Shown here: piece by piece, positions 47,890 to 55,889 of the stretch
Layout: every line of letters starts with the position of its first letter
Position numbering within the stretch: position 1 is the stretch's first letter
NCBI GenBank assembly: GCA_004762125.1
Contig: SIHQ01000003.1
Coordinates: forward strand, 62,001 to 126,000
Origin: Oceanospirillales bacterium
GTDB lineage: Bacteria; Pseudomonadota; Gammaproteobacteria; Pseudomonadales; Endozoicomonadaceae
Direction of reading: 5' to 3'
DNA: 64,000 nucleotides
The notes under the pieces: generated by a model
Seen by the model: only the letters and a program-made list of their open reading frames with translations
Database searches by the model: none
Told to the model about the DNA's origin: nothing
Position numbers and translations under genes: made by a program

Positions 47890-50800
47890 TCGTGTTGAAA
47901 TCGCTAGCTTGCTGAATAAACACGGTGATGTAAGCAGCCCCTGGGAAGCCAAGATGCGTCACCTGATCTTGAATCTCAAAGGCCAGTCCACCGCCATGAA
48001 TATGGAAAACGGCTTTGGTAAAACAACGCTGTCCGATGCACTGATTGGCATGCTCTCACGAGAGCGCAGCCTGATGCGAAAGACCCGTCGCAAGATGTCT
48101 CCTTCGCGGGATGGAAAACCATGGACTCATGTTCGTGTTGAGTTCAGCTACTCCTCCGGCCATATAGGCCAGTCCGATATTCTCGCCGCAGCTGGCGAAG
48201 CAACGGGAGGTTCTGAACAATGGGTCTTTGGCATGTATGGTCACGCCGATACCGATCCGCACTTTTATTATTATCAGGGTCGTCTGGAACAATTACCGGT
48301 TCACTCACTGACTGCCGACAGAAAGCTTCAACTGTTCAGTAACGATCACTTTCAGCACAGTCTTCGTAAACTGAAACCGGAAAAACCAAAAGACCGTGAA
48401 AGCTGGCTGGAAGCCATTAAGGAACACATCAGTCGTAGAGAGCTCGAGCAGCTGGCCTCTTTCCAGAAAGAGGGCGGTGCTGACAAGAGCCAGATTTTTA
48501 ACGCCATTAAACCCAGACCTGGTGAAAAAGCGGATCAGGCTTTCTTTTACGAAGTATTAGCTCCCCAAATTCTGGCTGGTGCCAGTCAGGGGGAAACCGA
48601 TGAGTCTGAAGAATACATCGAAGATCTGGTGATCAACTCGGGTCGCAATGTTTCCGAGCTGAAACATCGTATTAATGAAAAGACAGCAGACCTTCAGCGA
48701 AACCAGAATAAAAAAGCACGGCTGGATGAAATGCACCTCAGCGCCAGTCAGCTGACAGAAGCTATATCCATTCGCAATCAGGCTCGACATCAACTTGAGT
48801 CCCAAGCGTTGTGTCTGAACGCCATCAGCCAGAAAGGTTTACCGGGTATTCCGGTCACCTCTGACGATCAGCAAAATCCGGCCAAAATCGCCAGTGAGCT
48901 AGCCATCCGCCCCGGTGAGATTGAACCCTTGATTCCTCTCTCGGTACTTGCTCAGCAAACCGGCAGTAGCAGTCGAAAGGTCGAAGAATTTCTGGAAAGT
49001 CGTCAGCTTTCAGGCCAACGCCATGACCGCTCAGATATTGTCTACCATCCTGATGCGAGCTGGTGCCGAGGCAAACCCATGCGGCTCTATCCGTCAGGCA
49101 AAGCGATTGAACTACTGGGCGACAGTCATCAGCTTTTCAAAGACGACGCTGAAAGAGTTCACAAAATTGAAGAGCTGCAGGAAGCAGTTGATGCTTTTCT
49201 TGATCTGGACACCAATCCGTTCAGAGACAGTTATCTGGCAGACCGTGAGTTCCTTAAAACCCTGAAAGTGGAAGTTACCGAATTCAGAGAGCAGCGAATT
49301 CAGCTGGACGCCGAACGTGAAGAGCTGGAAACCAGAGACAAAGAATTCATCGATAATGAAACAGTCTACAAAGACGCTATCCGGGAAGCTCTGTTTACAG
49401 AGCAGGAATTAAACAGTCCTGATAGTACCGAAAAAAATGTTCGAGAGCGCTTTCAAGCCATTGAACAAAACCATAACAACTTTCTGCGAGATGAAGGTCG
49501 TTTTTCCCCTATGGTGGACAGCTGGTCGACCTTTGTGCAGCAGAATGGCAATGCACTGACACCTGAGCAGCTGATCACGGAAAAAGATCAGCAACTGGAA
49601 AATCTAAACCTGCAACTGCAGGAACACACAGAGCTGCGAGACAGTCGCCAAACAAAAGAACGACAGCTGATACAAGAGCTGCAACAGATAGAGCGCCAAC
49701 TGCCTCATATCGAGTCCGAGCGGCAACACCTCACTCGATTGTTTGATAGCTATCAGCAGGCAGTATTGCTGTTTCCCAATGAAAAACTTCAGGGACTGAC
49801 CACTCAACTTGATCAGCAATTGCGATTGCAACGGGAGCAACAAAGCCAGCTGACATCAGAACAGTACAAACTACAAAGCCAACTGGACAACTTTGAAAAA
49901 CTGTCTTTTAGTTACCAGAAATTTATAACTCTATTTTCTGATGAACAGCCAGAAGGATTGGAGAATCTACTTGGCACTGAAAAGAGTGACTGTGAACGTA
50001 GGCTCCATCAACTGGATAGCCAGTTTAGAGAGCTCGAAGTACTCGTAGCAGATCTGAAACAATTCCAGCAACAGTTTCCTGATACTGATTCAAGAGCGTG
50101 GTTGAGTCATGCCCAGAGTCAGTATCCATTACTGTTGACTCGTCAATCCAGTCTTGTGTCAGCGGTATCCAACAACCAGCGACAACTGAAAGACCTAGCA
50201 ACCCATCCAGTTAGCCCCGGCTCCACGGATCTGGAGGTTGAAGAGAAACTCAACGGTGCAGGTATTGACTATCAACCGTTGCATTCTGTTATCACTGAGT
50301 TGTTGTCTGAAAATGATAGTCGTCGAGAAGAGTGGCTAGGGCAAGCTCATAACCTCTTGTTTGCACCGGTTTTAGCCTCTGAGACTCTGGCAAATAAAGC
50401 GTCCAAGCTGTTTGCCGGCCACCGTATTCCGGTTCCGGTTTTCACTGTCGAGTCCCTGAAGAATGCCGTCAACAATGGCCAAGGATCTCTACTGGGCGCG
50501 GTGATTGGCTATCAGAGCATGGCCGTTAAATCCTTGCTCGACCCACGGTTTGTGGAAAATTTGGTTCAACAGTTACAAGAAGAACTGGATACCTATCAGC
50601 AACAGTTAGTTGACGTTAACAATAAGCTGTCGTTTTTTAACCCTCTGTCGGACAGTTTCAAATTAGCGACCAGAGCGACAGTTGCTGTTGAAGAGAATGC
50701 CGAACGGACGCTGGCTGAAACCCGAGAAAATCTCAATGCTAATCAAGATCGCCTTGTTGCCATTAACCAAAAGCTGTCAGATGAAAACAGACAGCTGATT

Positions 50801-52738
50801 CGCTCGGCTGAGCAGTATCTTTTTCAAGGCGGGAAAATAGAGCATGACGTTGCTGCAGAACAGCTGGAAATCAACTCTGACAGGCTATTACGGGTTGAGC
50901 AGACCATCGATCAACTGACCGATAACTTGTCAGAAACCCATCGTAAACTGCTCAGTCAGGCTGAAGAGTATCTGGCGGCCGGTGGCAATAACCAGCTCAA
51001 AGAACGGCAGGAAGAGAGTGAACGATTAGTTGTCACGCGCGAACAGTTAAGTGAAAAACTACAACAGTGTCTGGTAGAACTGGACAGTTTCAATCAGCTG
51101 GTACAGCAAAACCGCTTACAGATAGATGCTGTCTACAACTCGGGCGAGAAGGAACGATTACATCAGCTGGATAACTTCCTGAAAGACGGTGGCCCCCATT
51201 TCATGGCAGGGGCTGACAAAGCTCGTAGTTCGCTCAAGCAACAATTGAATCAGGCCAGACAACGAGCAAATCTGAAATTTGATCGTATCAAAGCTTACCT
51301 GAATGCTAGAGATCAGAAAGATGATGCAGCCAAATTGAAAAACCGTATTGCCAGCATCAAACAACAGATCAAGAGCATTGAGCAGTCCAGAGATGGGTGT
51401 GAGAGCAATATCACCCGTATTCAGGACAATCAGCCAGAGCAGCTTCAGGCCATTCACCAGATCGATGAAACAGCCTGCCGCTGGCTAAAACAACTCATCT
51501 ACTTTGCTCCGGAGATGTTGGCAAGCCTACCTGCCAAAGATGAAGATCTACTGGATTCAATGGCTCTGTACGAGAAGGCAGAGGCCTATATTCAAGCTTG
51601 CACAGAAAATGCAGATAGCTCCGAAACTGTTCGACAAAAAGCGATGGAGTTGTCAGAGCAACTTGAACAGGAAAATATCAGGGAGTTGGGTCGAGAGCTA
51701 AAACGTCAGGAAAACCGCTACAGCGAAAAACGAGATTTATTCAGTGGTACCCTTGAGCGTATCAAAACCAGTGAGCGTCATCTGTTTAATAGTTCTGAAT
51801 GGAGTCGTCTGTCCGGCTTGCTACAGAATGACGACCGGGCTCTCGATGAATTAGTCAGCATTATTAAGACCACAGAAGAGCAGATTGTTCGCCACAGCCA
51901 AACCCTCGAACAGCTTGAAGATACCATGTCTGGCTACCACGAGCGGCTCTACGAACGTATCTCCAGCATTATTATTCATGCCGTAGCTAATTTAAGGATC
52001 CTGCGAAACGTCGTGAGTAGCTCTAAAGATGACAATGCTTATTTCACCATTGATGCGGATACCGTCGATGAGGAAGGCGTAAACCAGCTAGTACGTTCAC
52101 TGTTTGCTGAAGTTGAGAGTTTCCAACAGCAGATCCGTAACCGACAATCCAAAAACTTGACCGTTGGCAGTGAAGAAAAACAGGTAAAAGATCTTCAGGA
52201 TAATCTGCGCAAGCAGATTTATCGCAGACTCTTCACCAACGTTCGTATTCGACTCAAACATAACGCGATACGACAACACGGTCGTTTATTCAGCCTTAAT
52301 GAAGACATGAGTGAAGGGCAACGTGAAGCAGTATCACTGATGTGGCTAGTCAAACTGTCCGAATTTGCCATTGAACGTGAGTTGAAATCTCTACCCAGCC
52401 AATATCGTCGCCGCGAACGTAAGTCCAGTGAATCCGTGATTATTCTCGATGGTTTGTTCAGTAAACTATCCCACAAAAAATTGATCGAGGACTCGCTGGA
52501 ATCCCTGCGAAACACCCGTGGCCGCTTCCAGATGATCGGACTGATCCACAACCCAAACTATGAGAATGACCCGGGTATTTTCCCAACCTATCTGGTAGGT
52601 AATGTCATCGGTGGGCTTCAGGGTCAGGGTGGGCATGTCACGGTCAAGGATGGTGTAAAGGTTCCACCTTCAAACGTTGGCCGTAGTGAGGGGGAAGCGA
52701 GTTTATTTCATCTGCATGTAGAACATGAGACCGCCTGA
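47876..52738 (+). CDS. Giant SMC/MukB-like ATPase with atypical motifs and an inserted winged-helix-like segment
   Basis: A 1620-residue protein with AGGAGG before the ATG. The N-terminal ATPase half starts SVINRVEIASLLNKHG and has a P-loop NGFGKTTL (45-52) in which the first glycine position is Met43. Residues about 340-430 contain a winged-helix-like segment (PLSVLAQQTGSSSRKVEEFLESRQL, then SGKAIELLGDSHQL). Two long Gln/Glu/Leu-rich coiled coils cover about 430-800 and 880-1440, with a hinge-like globular part between (near 800-880, LAGQAHNLLF/KLFAGHRIPVPVF). The C-terminal half has SEGQREAVSLMW (1479 on), an SMC signature, and a Walker B VIILDG (to 1526) where the usual catalytic Glu is Gly. 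A His lies in IGLIHNPN. Length exceeds MukB (1486) and MksB (about 950-1100). Likely a DNA-loop-extruding or DNA-clamping ATPase. Confidence 0.75.
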   Translation: MSVINRVEIASLLNKHGDVSSPWEAKMRHLILNLKGQSTAMNMENGFGKTTLSDALIGMLSRERSLMRKTRRKMSPSRDGKPWTHVRVEFSYSSGHIGQSDILAAAGEATGGSEQWVFGMYGHADTDPHFYYYQGRLEQLPVHSLTADRKLQLFSNDHFQHSLRKLKPEKPKDRESWLEAIKEHISRRELEQLASFQKEGGADKSQIFNAIKPRPGEKADQAFFYEVLAPQILAGASQGETDESEEYIEDLVINSGRNVSELKHRINEKTADLQRNQNKKARLDEMHLSASQLTEAISIRNQARHQLESQALCLNAISQKGLPGIPVTSDDQQNPAKIASELAIRPGEIEPLIPLSVLAQQTGSSSRKVEEFLESRQLSGQRHDRSDIVYHPDASWCRGKPMRLYPSGKAIELLGDSHQLFKDDAERVHKIEELQEAVDAFLDLDTNPFRDSYLADREFLKTLKVEVTEFREQRIQLDAEREELETRDKEFIDNETVYKDAIREALFTEQELNSPDSTEKNVRERFQAIEQNHNNFLRDEGRFSPMVDSWSTFVQQNGNALTPEQLITEKDQQLENLNLQLQEHTELRDSRQTKERQLIQELQQIERQLPHIESERQHLTRLFDSYQQAVLLFPNEKLQGLTTQLDQQLRLQREQQSQLTSEQYKLQSQLDNFEKLSFSYQKFITLFSDEQPEGLENLLGTEKSDCERRLHQLDSQFRELEVLVADLKQFQQQFPDTDSRAWLSHAQSQYPLLLTRQSSLVSAVSNNQRQLKDLATHPVSPGSTDLEVEEKLNGAGIDYQPLHSVITELLSENDSRREEWLGQAHNLLFAPVLASETLANKASKLFAGHRIPVPVFTVESLKNAVNNGQGSLLGAVIGYQSMAVKSLLDPRFVENLVQQLQEELDTYQQQLVDVNNKLSFFNPLSDSFKLATRATVAVEENAERTLAETRENLNANQDRLVAINQKLSDENRQLIRSAEQYLFQGGKIEHDVAAEQLEINSDRLLRVEQTIDQLTDNLSETHRKLLSQAEEYLAAGGNNQLKERQEESERLVVTREQLSEKLQQCLVELDSFNQLVQQNRLQIDAVYNSGEKERLHQLDNFLKDGGPHFMAGADKARSSLKQQLNQARQRANLKFDRIKAYLNARDQKDDAAKLKNRIASIKQQIKSIEQSRDGCESNITRIQDNQPEQLQAIHQIDETACRWLKQLIYFAPEMLASLPAKDEDLLDSMALYEKAEAYIQACTENADSSETVRQKAMELSEQLEQENIRELGRELKRQENRYSEKRDLFSGTLERIKTSERHLFNSSEWSRLSGLLQNDDRALDELVSIIKTTEEQIVRHSQTLEQLEDTMSGYHERLYERISSIIIHAVANLRILRNVVSSSKDDNAYFTIDADTVDEEGVNQLVRSLFAEVESFQQQIRNRQSKNLTVGSEEKQVKDLQDNLRKQIYRRLFTNVRIRLKHNAIRQHGRLFSLNEDMSEGQREAVSLMWLVKLSEFAIERELKSLPSQYRRRERKSSESVIILDGLFSKLSHKKLIEDSLESLRNTRGRFQMIGLIHNPNYENDPGIFPTYLVGNVIGGLQGQGGHVTVKDGVKVPPSNVGRSEGEASLFHLHVEHETA

Positions 52739-52762
52739 GCAGGTTACGGACCTGGAAACCAT

Positions 52763-52915
52763 TGATGCTCTGTTCAAGAAGGTTATCATCGAAGAGAGTT
52801 AAGCTTTGATAGCCAGTGGGGCTATCCAACCCGTATTTTTCTAGATCACCGTGACTATATTGCGGACGACGCGTTAAAACTGGAAATTGATCAACTGAAA
52901 TTGATCAACGATTAA
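52763..52915 (+). pseudogene. Possible remnant of a fourth gene after the condensin-like operon
   Basis: Just after the SMC-like gene is a start-less frame of about 50 codons containing RRELSFDSQWGYPTRIF and LDHRDYIADDALKLEIDQL, ending with a stop at 52913. A 26-codon frame from 52721 (MRPPEQVTDLETIDALFKK) precedes it in another frame. Both look like coding sequence of the same bias. It may be the tail of a lost downstream gene. Whether that was a JetD/MksG-type gene cannot be judged. Confidence 0.3.
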
Positions 52916-52940
52916 ATCCTGATTTTTTTATCCGCAATAC

Positions 52941-52981
52941 AAAAAAGCCCTGAACGACAATAGTCATTCAGGGCTTTTTTT
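52941..52981. terminator. Bidirectional terminator between the SMC-like operon and the transporter gene
   Basis: AAAAAAGCCCTGAA (52941-52954) pairs with TTCAGGGCTTTTTT (52967-52980) over 14 bases with a 12-base loop. A and T runs at both ends serve convergent transcripts. Confidence 0.9.
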
Positions 52982-53002
52982 ATTCAGCAGTGAAGCGTTA
53001 TA

Positions 53003-54481
53003 TCAGGCTCCAACAGCAACGGCAGGAGCCGCTGCTTCAGCTCTTTCTGCGCTTTCCAGCATCTTACGAATAACGAAGGATGCGCCGAACGCAACAGCAA
53101 CCATCACAATAGCCAGGACAGTCAGCAGGCTAAAGTAGTCACCGTATACAGTCTGTACGATTTCCTGAGTGATCTTCTGTCCTTTTTCCAAAGCGATGGA
53201 GGTAGAGAACACCGCACCAACGATGCCACTCAAGGCGATCGCTACGGAGAACAGGCTTACTGAGAAGTTCTCGATGTGCTTAGGTGCAACAGACAGAATG
53301 AAGGCTACAACCATGCTACCTACGATTACTTCACCGAACGCCAGAAAGAAGTGAATAGCCAGGAAAACTTCCGGACGAAGAACAACGTCTTCACCGATTC
53401 CCTGAACAGCCAGAGTCAGAATACCAAAAGCAACAGCCGTTAGGATAAAGGAGAAACCAACACGAGTTGCTGTGGAGAAATGAACGTTTTTCTTTTCCAG
53501 TGCTGAGAAGAACATGGCAATAACCGGACCAGCAACGATACACCACAGTGGGTTCATAGCCATATTAGCTTCAGCGGCAACAGGAATAAAGCCGAACAGA
53601 TCGCCACGCATGGTGTTGATAGCCACCATGTTCATGGAGGTCATCATCTGACCGTAATAAACGAAGAATGCAGTAGTCAGGAAAACCATGATCAGGATGG
53701 TACCCATCTTCAGGGCTGTCGCTTTTTCGGAGCTTGCCATCAGGAACATGAAATAGGCAATAGCAGCGCCACCGATGGCGTATACAATGTACTTACCAGT
53801 GTCCATGTCGCTGAACATGAAGAACACCAGACAGATCATAGCAATGGAGGTTGCGATAAAGCCGAACCAGTGAGCCATGCTTACAGGCTTCTGATCAATT
53901 TCGGCGGCAACCGCTTTCAGAGGCTTCTGGGAGACAACCATAACGGCCAGAGCGATACCGGCCATTGCAGCCGAGATAGCAAAACCACCGTTAAAACCAA
54001 TGGCCAAAACAAACATTGGAAACAGGTACTGGCCCAGGAAGGCGCCAATGTTATTCACGGAATAGTTAACAGGGTAACCGTTTTCGAAGTCTTCTGCTGT
54101 TTTGAAGGTTCGCTTGTAGAGGCTTGGATAGGATGGAGACATCAGACCACGAGAATAACTGGCCAGAGCAATACCTACCAGAGCCATAGGCACGTTGGCG
54201 GCAGAGGCTCCCAGAACCAGCAGAACGTAACCTGTGGTGAAGCCTGCATAAGCAATGGTTAGGGAGCGATAGGCTCCCAGAAATTTATCAGCGATGAAAC
54301 CACCGGCAATAGCAAACAGCGGACCGATAGAAGAGAAAGCACCAACAACCATCATGGTGTCGGCTTCACTGTACCCAAGATCTTCCAGGAAGAAGCGGGT
54401 CAAAATAACCATGACGCCATAGAAAGACAAGCCAAACATCATCTGGCAGATCATCATCGACTTATTCAGTCTATTCCACAT
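53003..54481 (-). CDS. POT/PTR-family (DtpT-like) peptide transporter lacking the ExxER motif
   Basis: A 492-residue protein with 12-14 membrane helices. The ATG at 54481 (MWNRLNKSMMICQMMFGLSFYG) is preferred over a start 70 codons upstream. POT-like features: SFYGVMVILTRFF in helix 1, GGFIADKFLGAYRSL in the helix 2-3 loop, and FLAFGEVIVGSMVVAFILSVAPKHI near the end, resembling the family ALGE...AP motif. The conserved helix-1 ExxER motif needed for proton coupling is replaced by QMMFG. It may therefore use another coupling mode or substrate. A long 5' region of over 500 bases precedes it. It is in the accessory segment between nnr and queG. Confidence 0.7.
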   Translation of the reverse strand: MWNRLNKSMMICQMMFGLSFYGVMVILTRFFLEDLGYSEADTMMVVGAFSSIGPLFAIAGGFIADKFLGAYRSLTIAYAGFTTGYVLLVLGASAANVPMALVGIALASYSRGLMSPSYPSLYKRTFKTAEDFENGYPVNYSVNNIGAFLGQYLFPMFVLAIGFNGGFAISAAMAGIALAVMVVSQKPLKAVAAEIDQKPVSMAHWFGFIATSIAMICLVFFMFSDMDTGKYIVYAIGGAAIAYFMFLMASSEKATALKMGTILIMVFLTTAFFVYYGQMMTSMNMVAINTMRGDLFGFIPVAAEANMAMNPLWCIVAGPVIAMFFSALEKKNVHFSTATRVGFSFILTAVAFGILTLAVQGIGEDVVLRPEVFLAIHFFLAFGEVIVGSMVVAFILSVAPKHIENFSVSLFSVAIALSGIVGAVFSTSIALEKGQKITQEIVQTVYGDYFSLLTVLAIVMVAVAFGASFVIRKMLESAERAEAAAPAVAVGA

Positions 54482-55040
54482 ACATATACTCTTTATTGAT
54501 GACACGATTGGGTTCAGCGCATTTTTGCAACATCGCTCAACGAGGTGATATCCCTTGCAAAGAAACTCATCGCATAGAAACGCAAAGACAATGAATACTC
54601 TGTGATAAGGAACTTTTCGACGTTGATCCAAGACAAACAAAACGCAGGTAATCTCACTGAAAAAAAGAGTTTTCTCCTGCAACTTATTCACAAGGAGATC
54701 ACATCTCCATCTATGTGGAGCTTGTATCAGTCAAATCAGGTTGTGGCAGAAAATATACAGGCAGGGAATAAATGGCACAGTGCAAATAACTACTAATAAT
54801 AATGATCAACAGTCGAACATTATTGAGAAAGTTACGTACAAAAAGTAATAAAACAACAGAAAATCAGCGAAAATAACGTAACTCAATCAAGTGAAACCGA
54901 ATAAGCGCACTTTATTCAGTGATCATAAGCAACATTGTCATACAGAAAGAAAAAACACGGAACAGTGCTTTAAAGCGATAAAAAGTGCAGAACTAATGAC
55001 TATATAAATCAGCTCTGTACTTTTAATGACACGCATTTAA
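54482..55040. other. Long A/T-rich region upstream of the transporter gene
   Basis: A 559-base stretch without a convincing gene. One open frame (54602-54796, plus strand) has no recognisable domain and no good ribosome site. The region has many A/T tracts and likely includes the promoter and leader of the transporter and the 3' end of the unknown gene at 55041. No clear hairpin terminator was identified. Confidence 0.5.
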
Positions 55041-55613
55041 TTAGGCAAGAGCCACGTCACTGATATTTCCCAGCCGACCGACCAATGACTGCTTCAAATC
55101 TTCTCTTTTGAACGCAGACAGAGCTGCAAGACGTGATACGTCCAGCATGTGGAGGTGAAGCAAAGGTGCTTTTTTATTGAACTCACGCAAATCCCCAGTG
55201 GTCACAATGGGCACGAAGAATTTACCTGGGTACTTTTTTTCATAAGCCCTGGCAAAAAGTTCAATTCCTTTTTCTGCCAGCATCGGCTTCGTTTTCCGCC
55301 CTTTGCTTTTTGGCAGTGCAACGTAAAGCTCTTCACGACCAATGATCTCTCCAGGTATGACAAAGATACCTGAAGCCCGGGTCGCATCCTGCTCAATTTC
55401 AAAGAAGGTGTCATGATGGGCGTGCTGATTTGGCAGTACCACCAGTTTCTCCTGGTTATAACTGCTCCAGAATACGTCATAATTCGTGTATATCTGCGAA
55501 GTACCGGGACTATAAACCGCAAACACATTTCTCAGAGAATCAAAAAAGTCCGCAGCCTTTTTCTTCTGATTAAAGTGTGCGATATCCCAGATAACACTGC
55601 CGGCATTATCCAT
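55041..55613 (-). CDS. Conserved-looking protein of unknown function
   Basis: A 190-residue soluble protein starting MDNAGSVIWDIAHFNQKKKAADFF. It has basic and aromatic stretches (EKLVVLPNQHAHHDTFFEI, FVIPGEIIGREELYVALPKSKGRK) and a helical end (LKQSLVGRLGNISDVALA). No signal peptide or membrane segment. I do not recognise a family. It is in the accessory segment between nnr and queG, on the same strand as the transporter. Confidence 0.5.
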   Translation of the reverse strand: MDNAGSVIWDIAHFNQKKKAADFFDSLRNVFAVYSPGTSQIYTNYDVFWSSYNQEKLVVLPNQHAHHDTFFEIEQDATRASGIFVIPGEIIGREELYVALPKSKGRKTKPMLAEKGIELFARAYEKKYPGKFFVPIVTTGDLREFNKKAPLLHLHMLDVSRLAALSAFKREDLKQSLVGRLGNISDVALA

Positions 55614-55878
55614 AAACTGCCTCTTGCCCTACTCTCTTATTTAGCATCAGAACAACCCTGTTACTGATTACAACGACAGGTTGATAGCTAACGGCTTATA
55701 TTTTACATACAGTCAGATATTCTCCCAACAGCTGTTCATAGTATGCAATATTTGAACTTTGAACCACTGCTAAAAAATAGACAATAATATTAATTTTCCC
55801 TCAAAGTGCGGAAGACTCCTCAGTTCTACTGGTGTGATAAAATGAACATACAGTGAATTTTATCTTTATTAACTCCTC

Positions 55879-55883
55879 AGGAG
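55879..55883 (+). promoter_or_regulatory. Ribosome binding site that fixes the queG start at ATT
   Basis: AGGAG at 55879-55883 lies six bases before ATT at 55890. No ATG, GTG or TTG exists in this frame between the stop at 55854 and the ATG at 56061, so this site points to ATT as the start. Confidence 0.65.
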
Positions 55884-55889
55884 TCGAAA

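Noticed and set aside
52739-52940. A JetD/MksG nuclease gene downstream of the SMC-like gene
   Set aside because: Only about 200 bases separate the SMC stop from the terminator. Short coding-like fragments are present but no intact gene or Toprim motif.
54602-54796. A 64-codon plus-strand open frame upstream of the transporter
   Set aside because: No recognisable domain, no good ribosome site, and it lies in a likely leader region.
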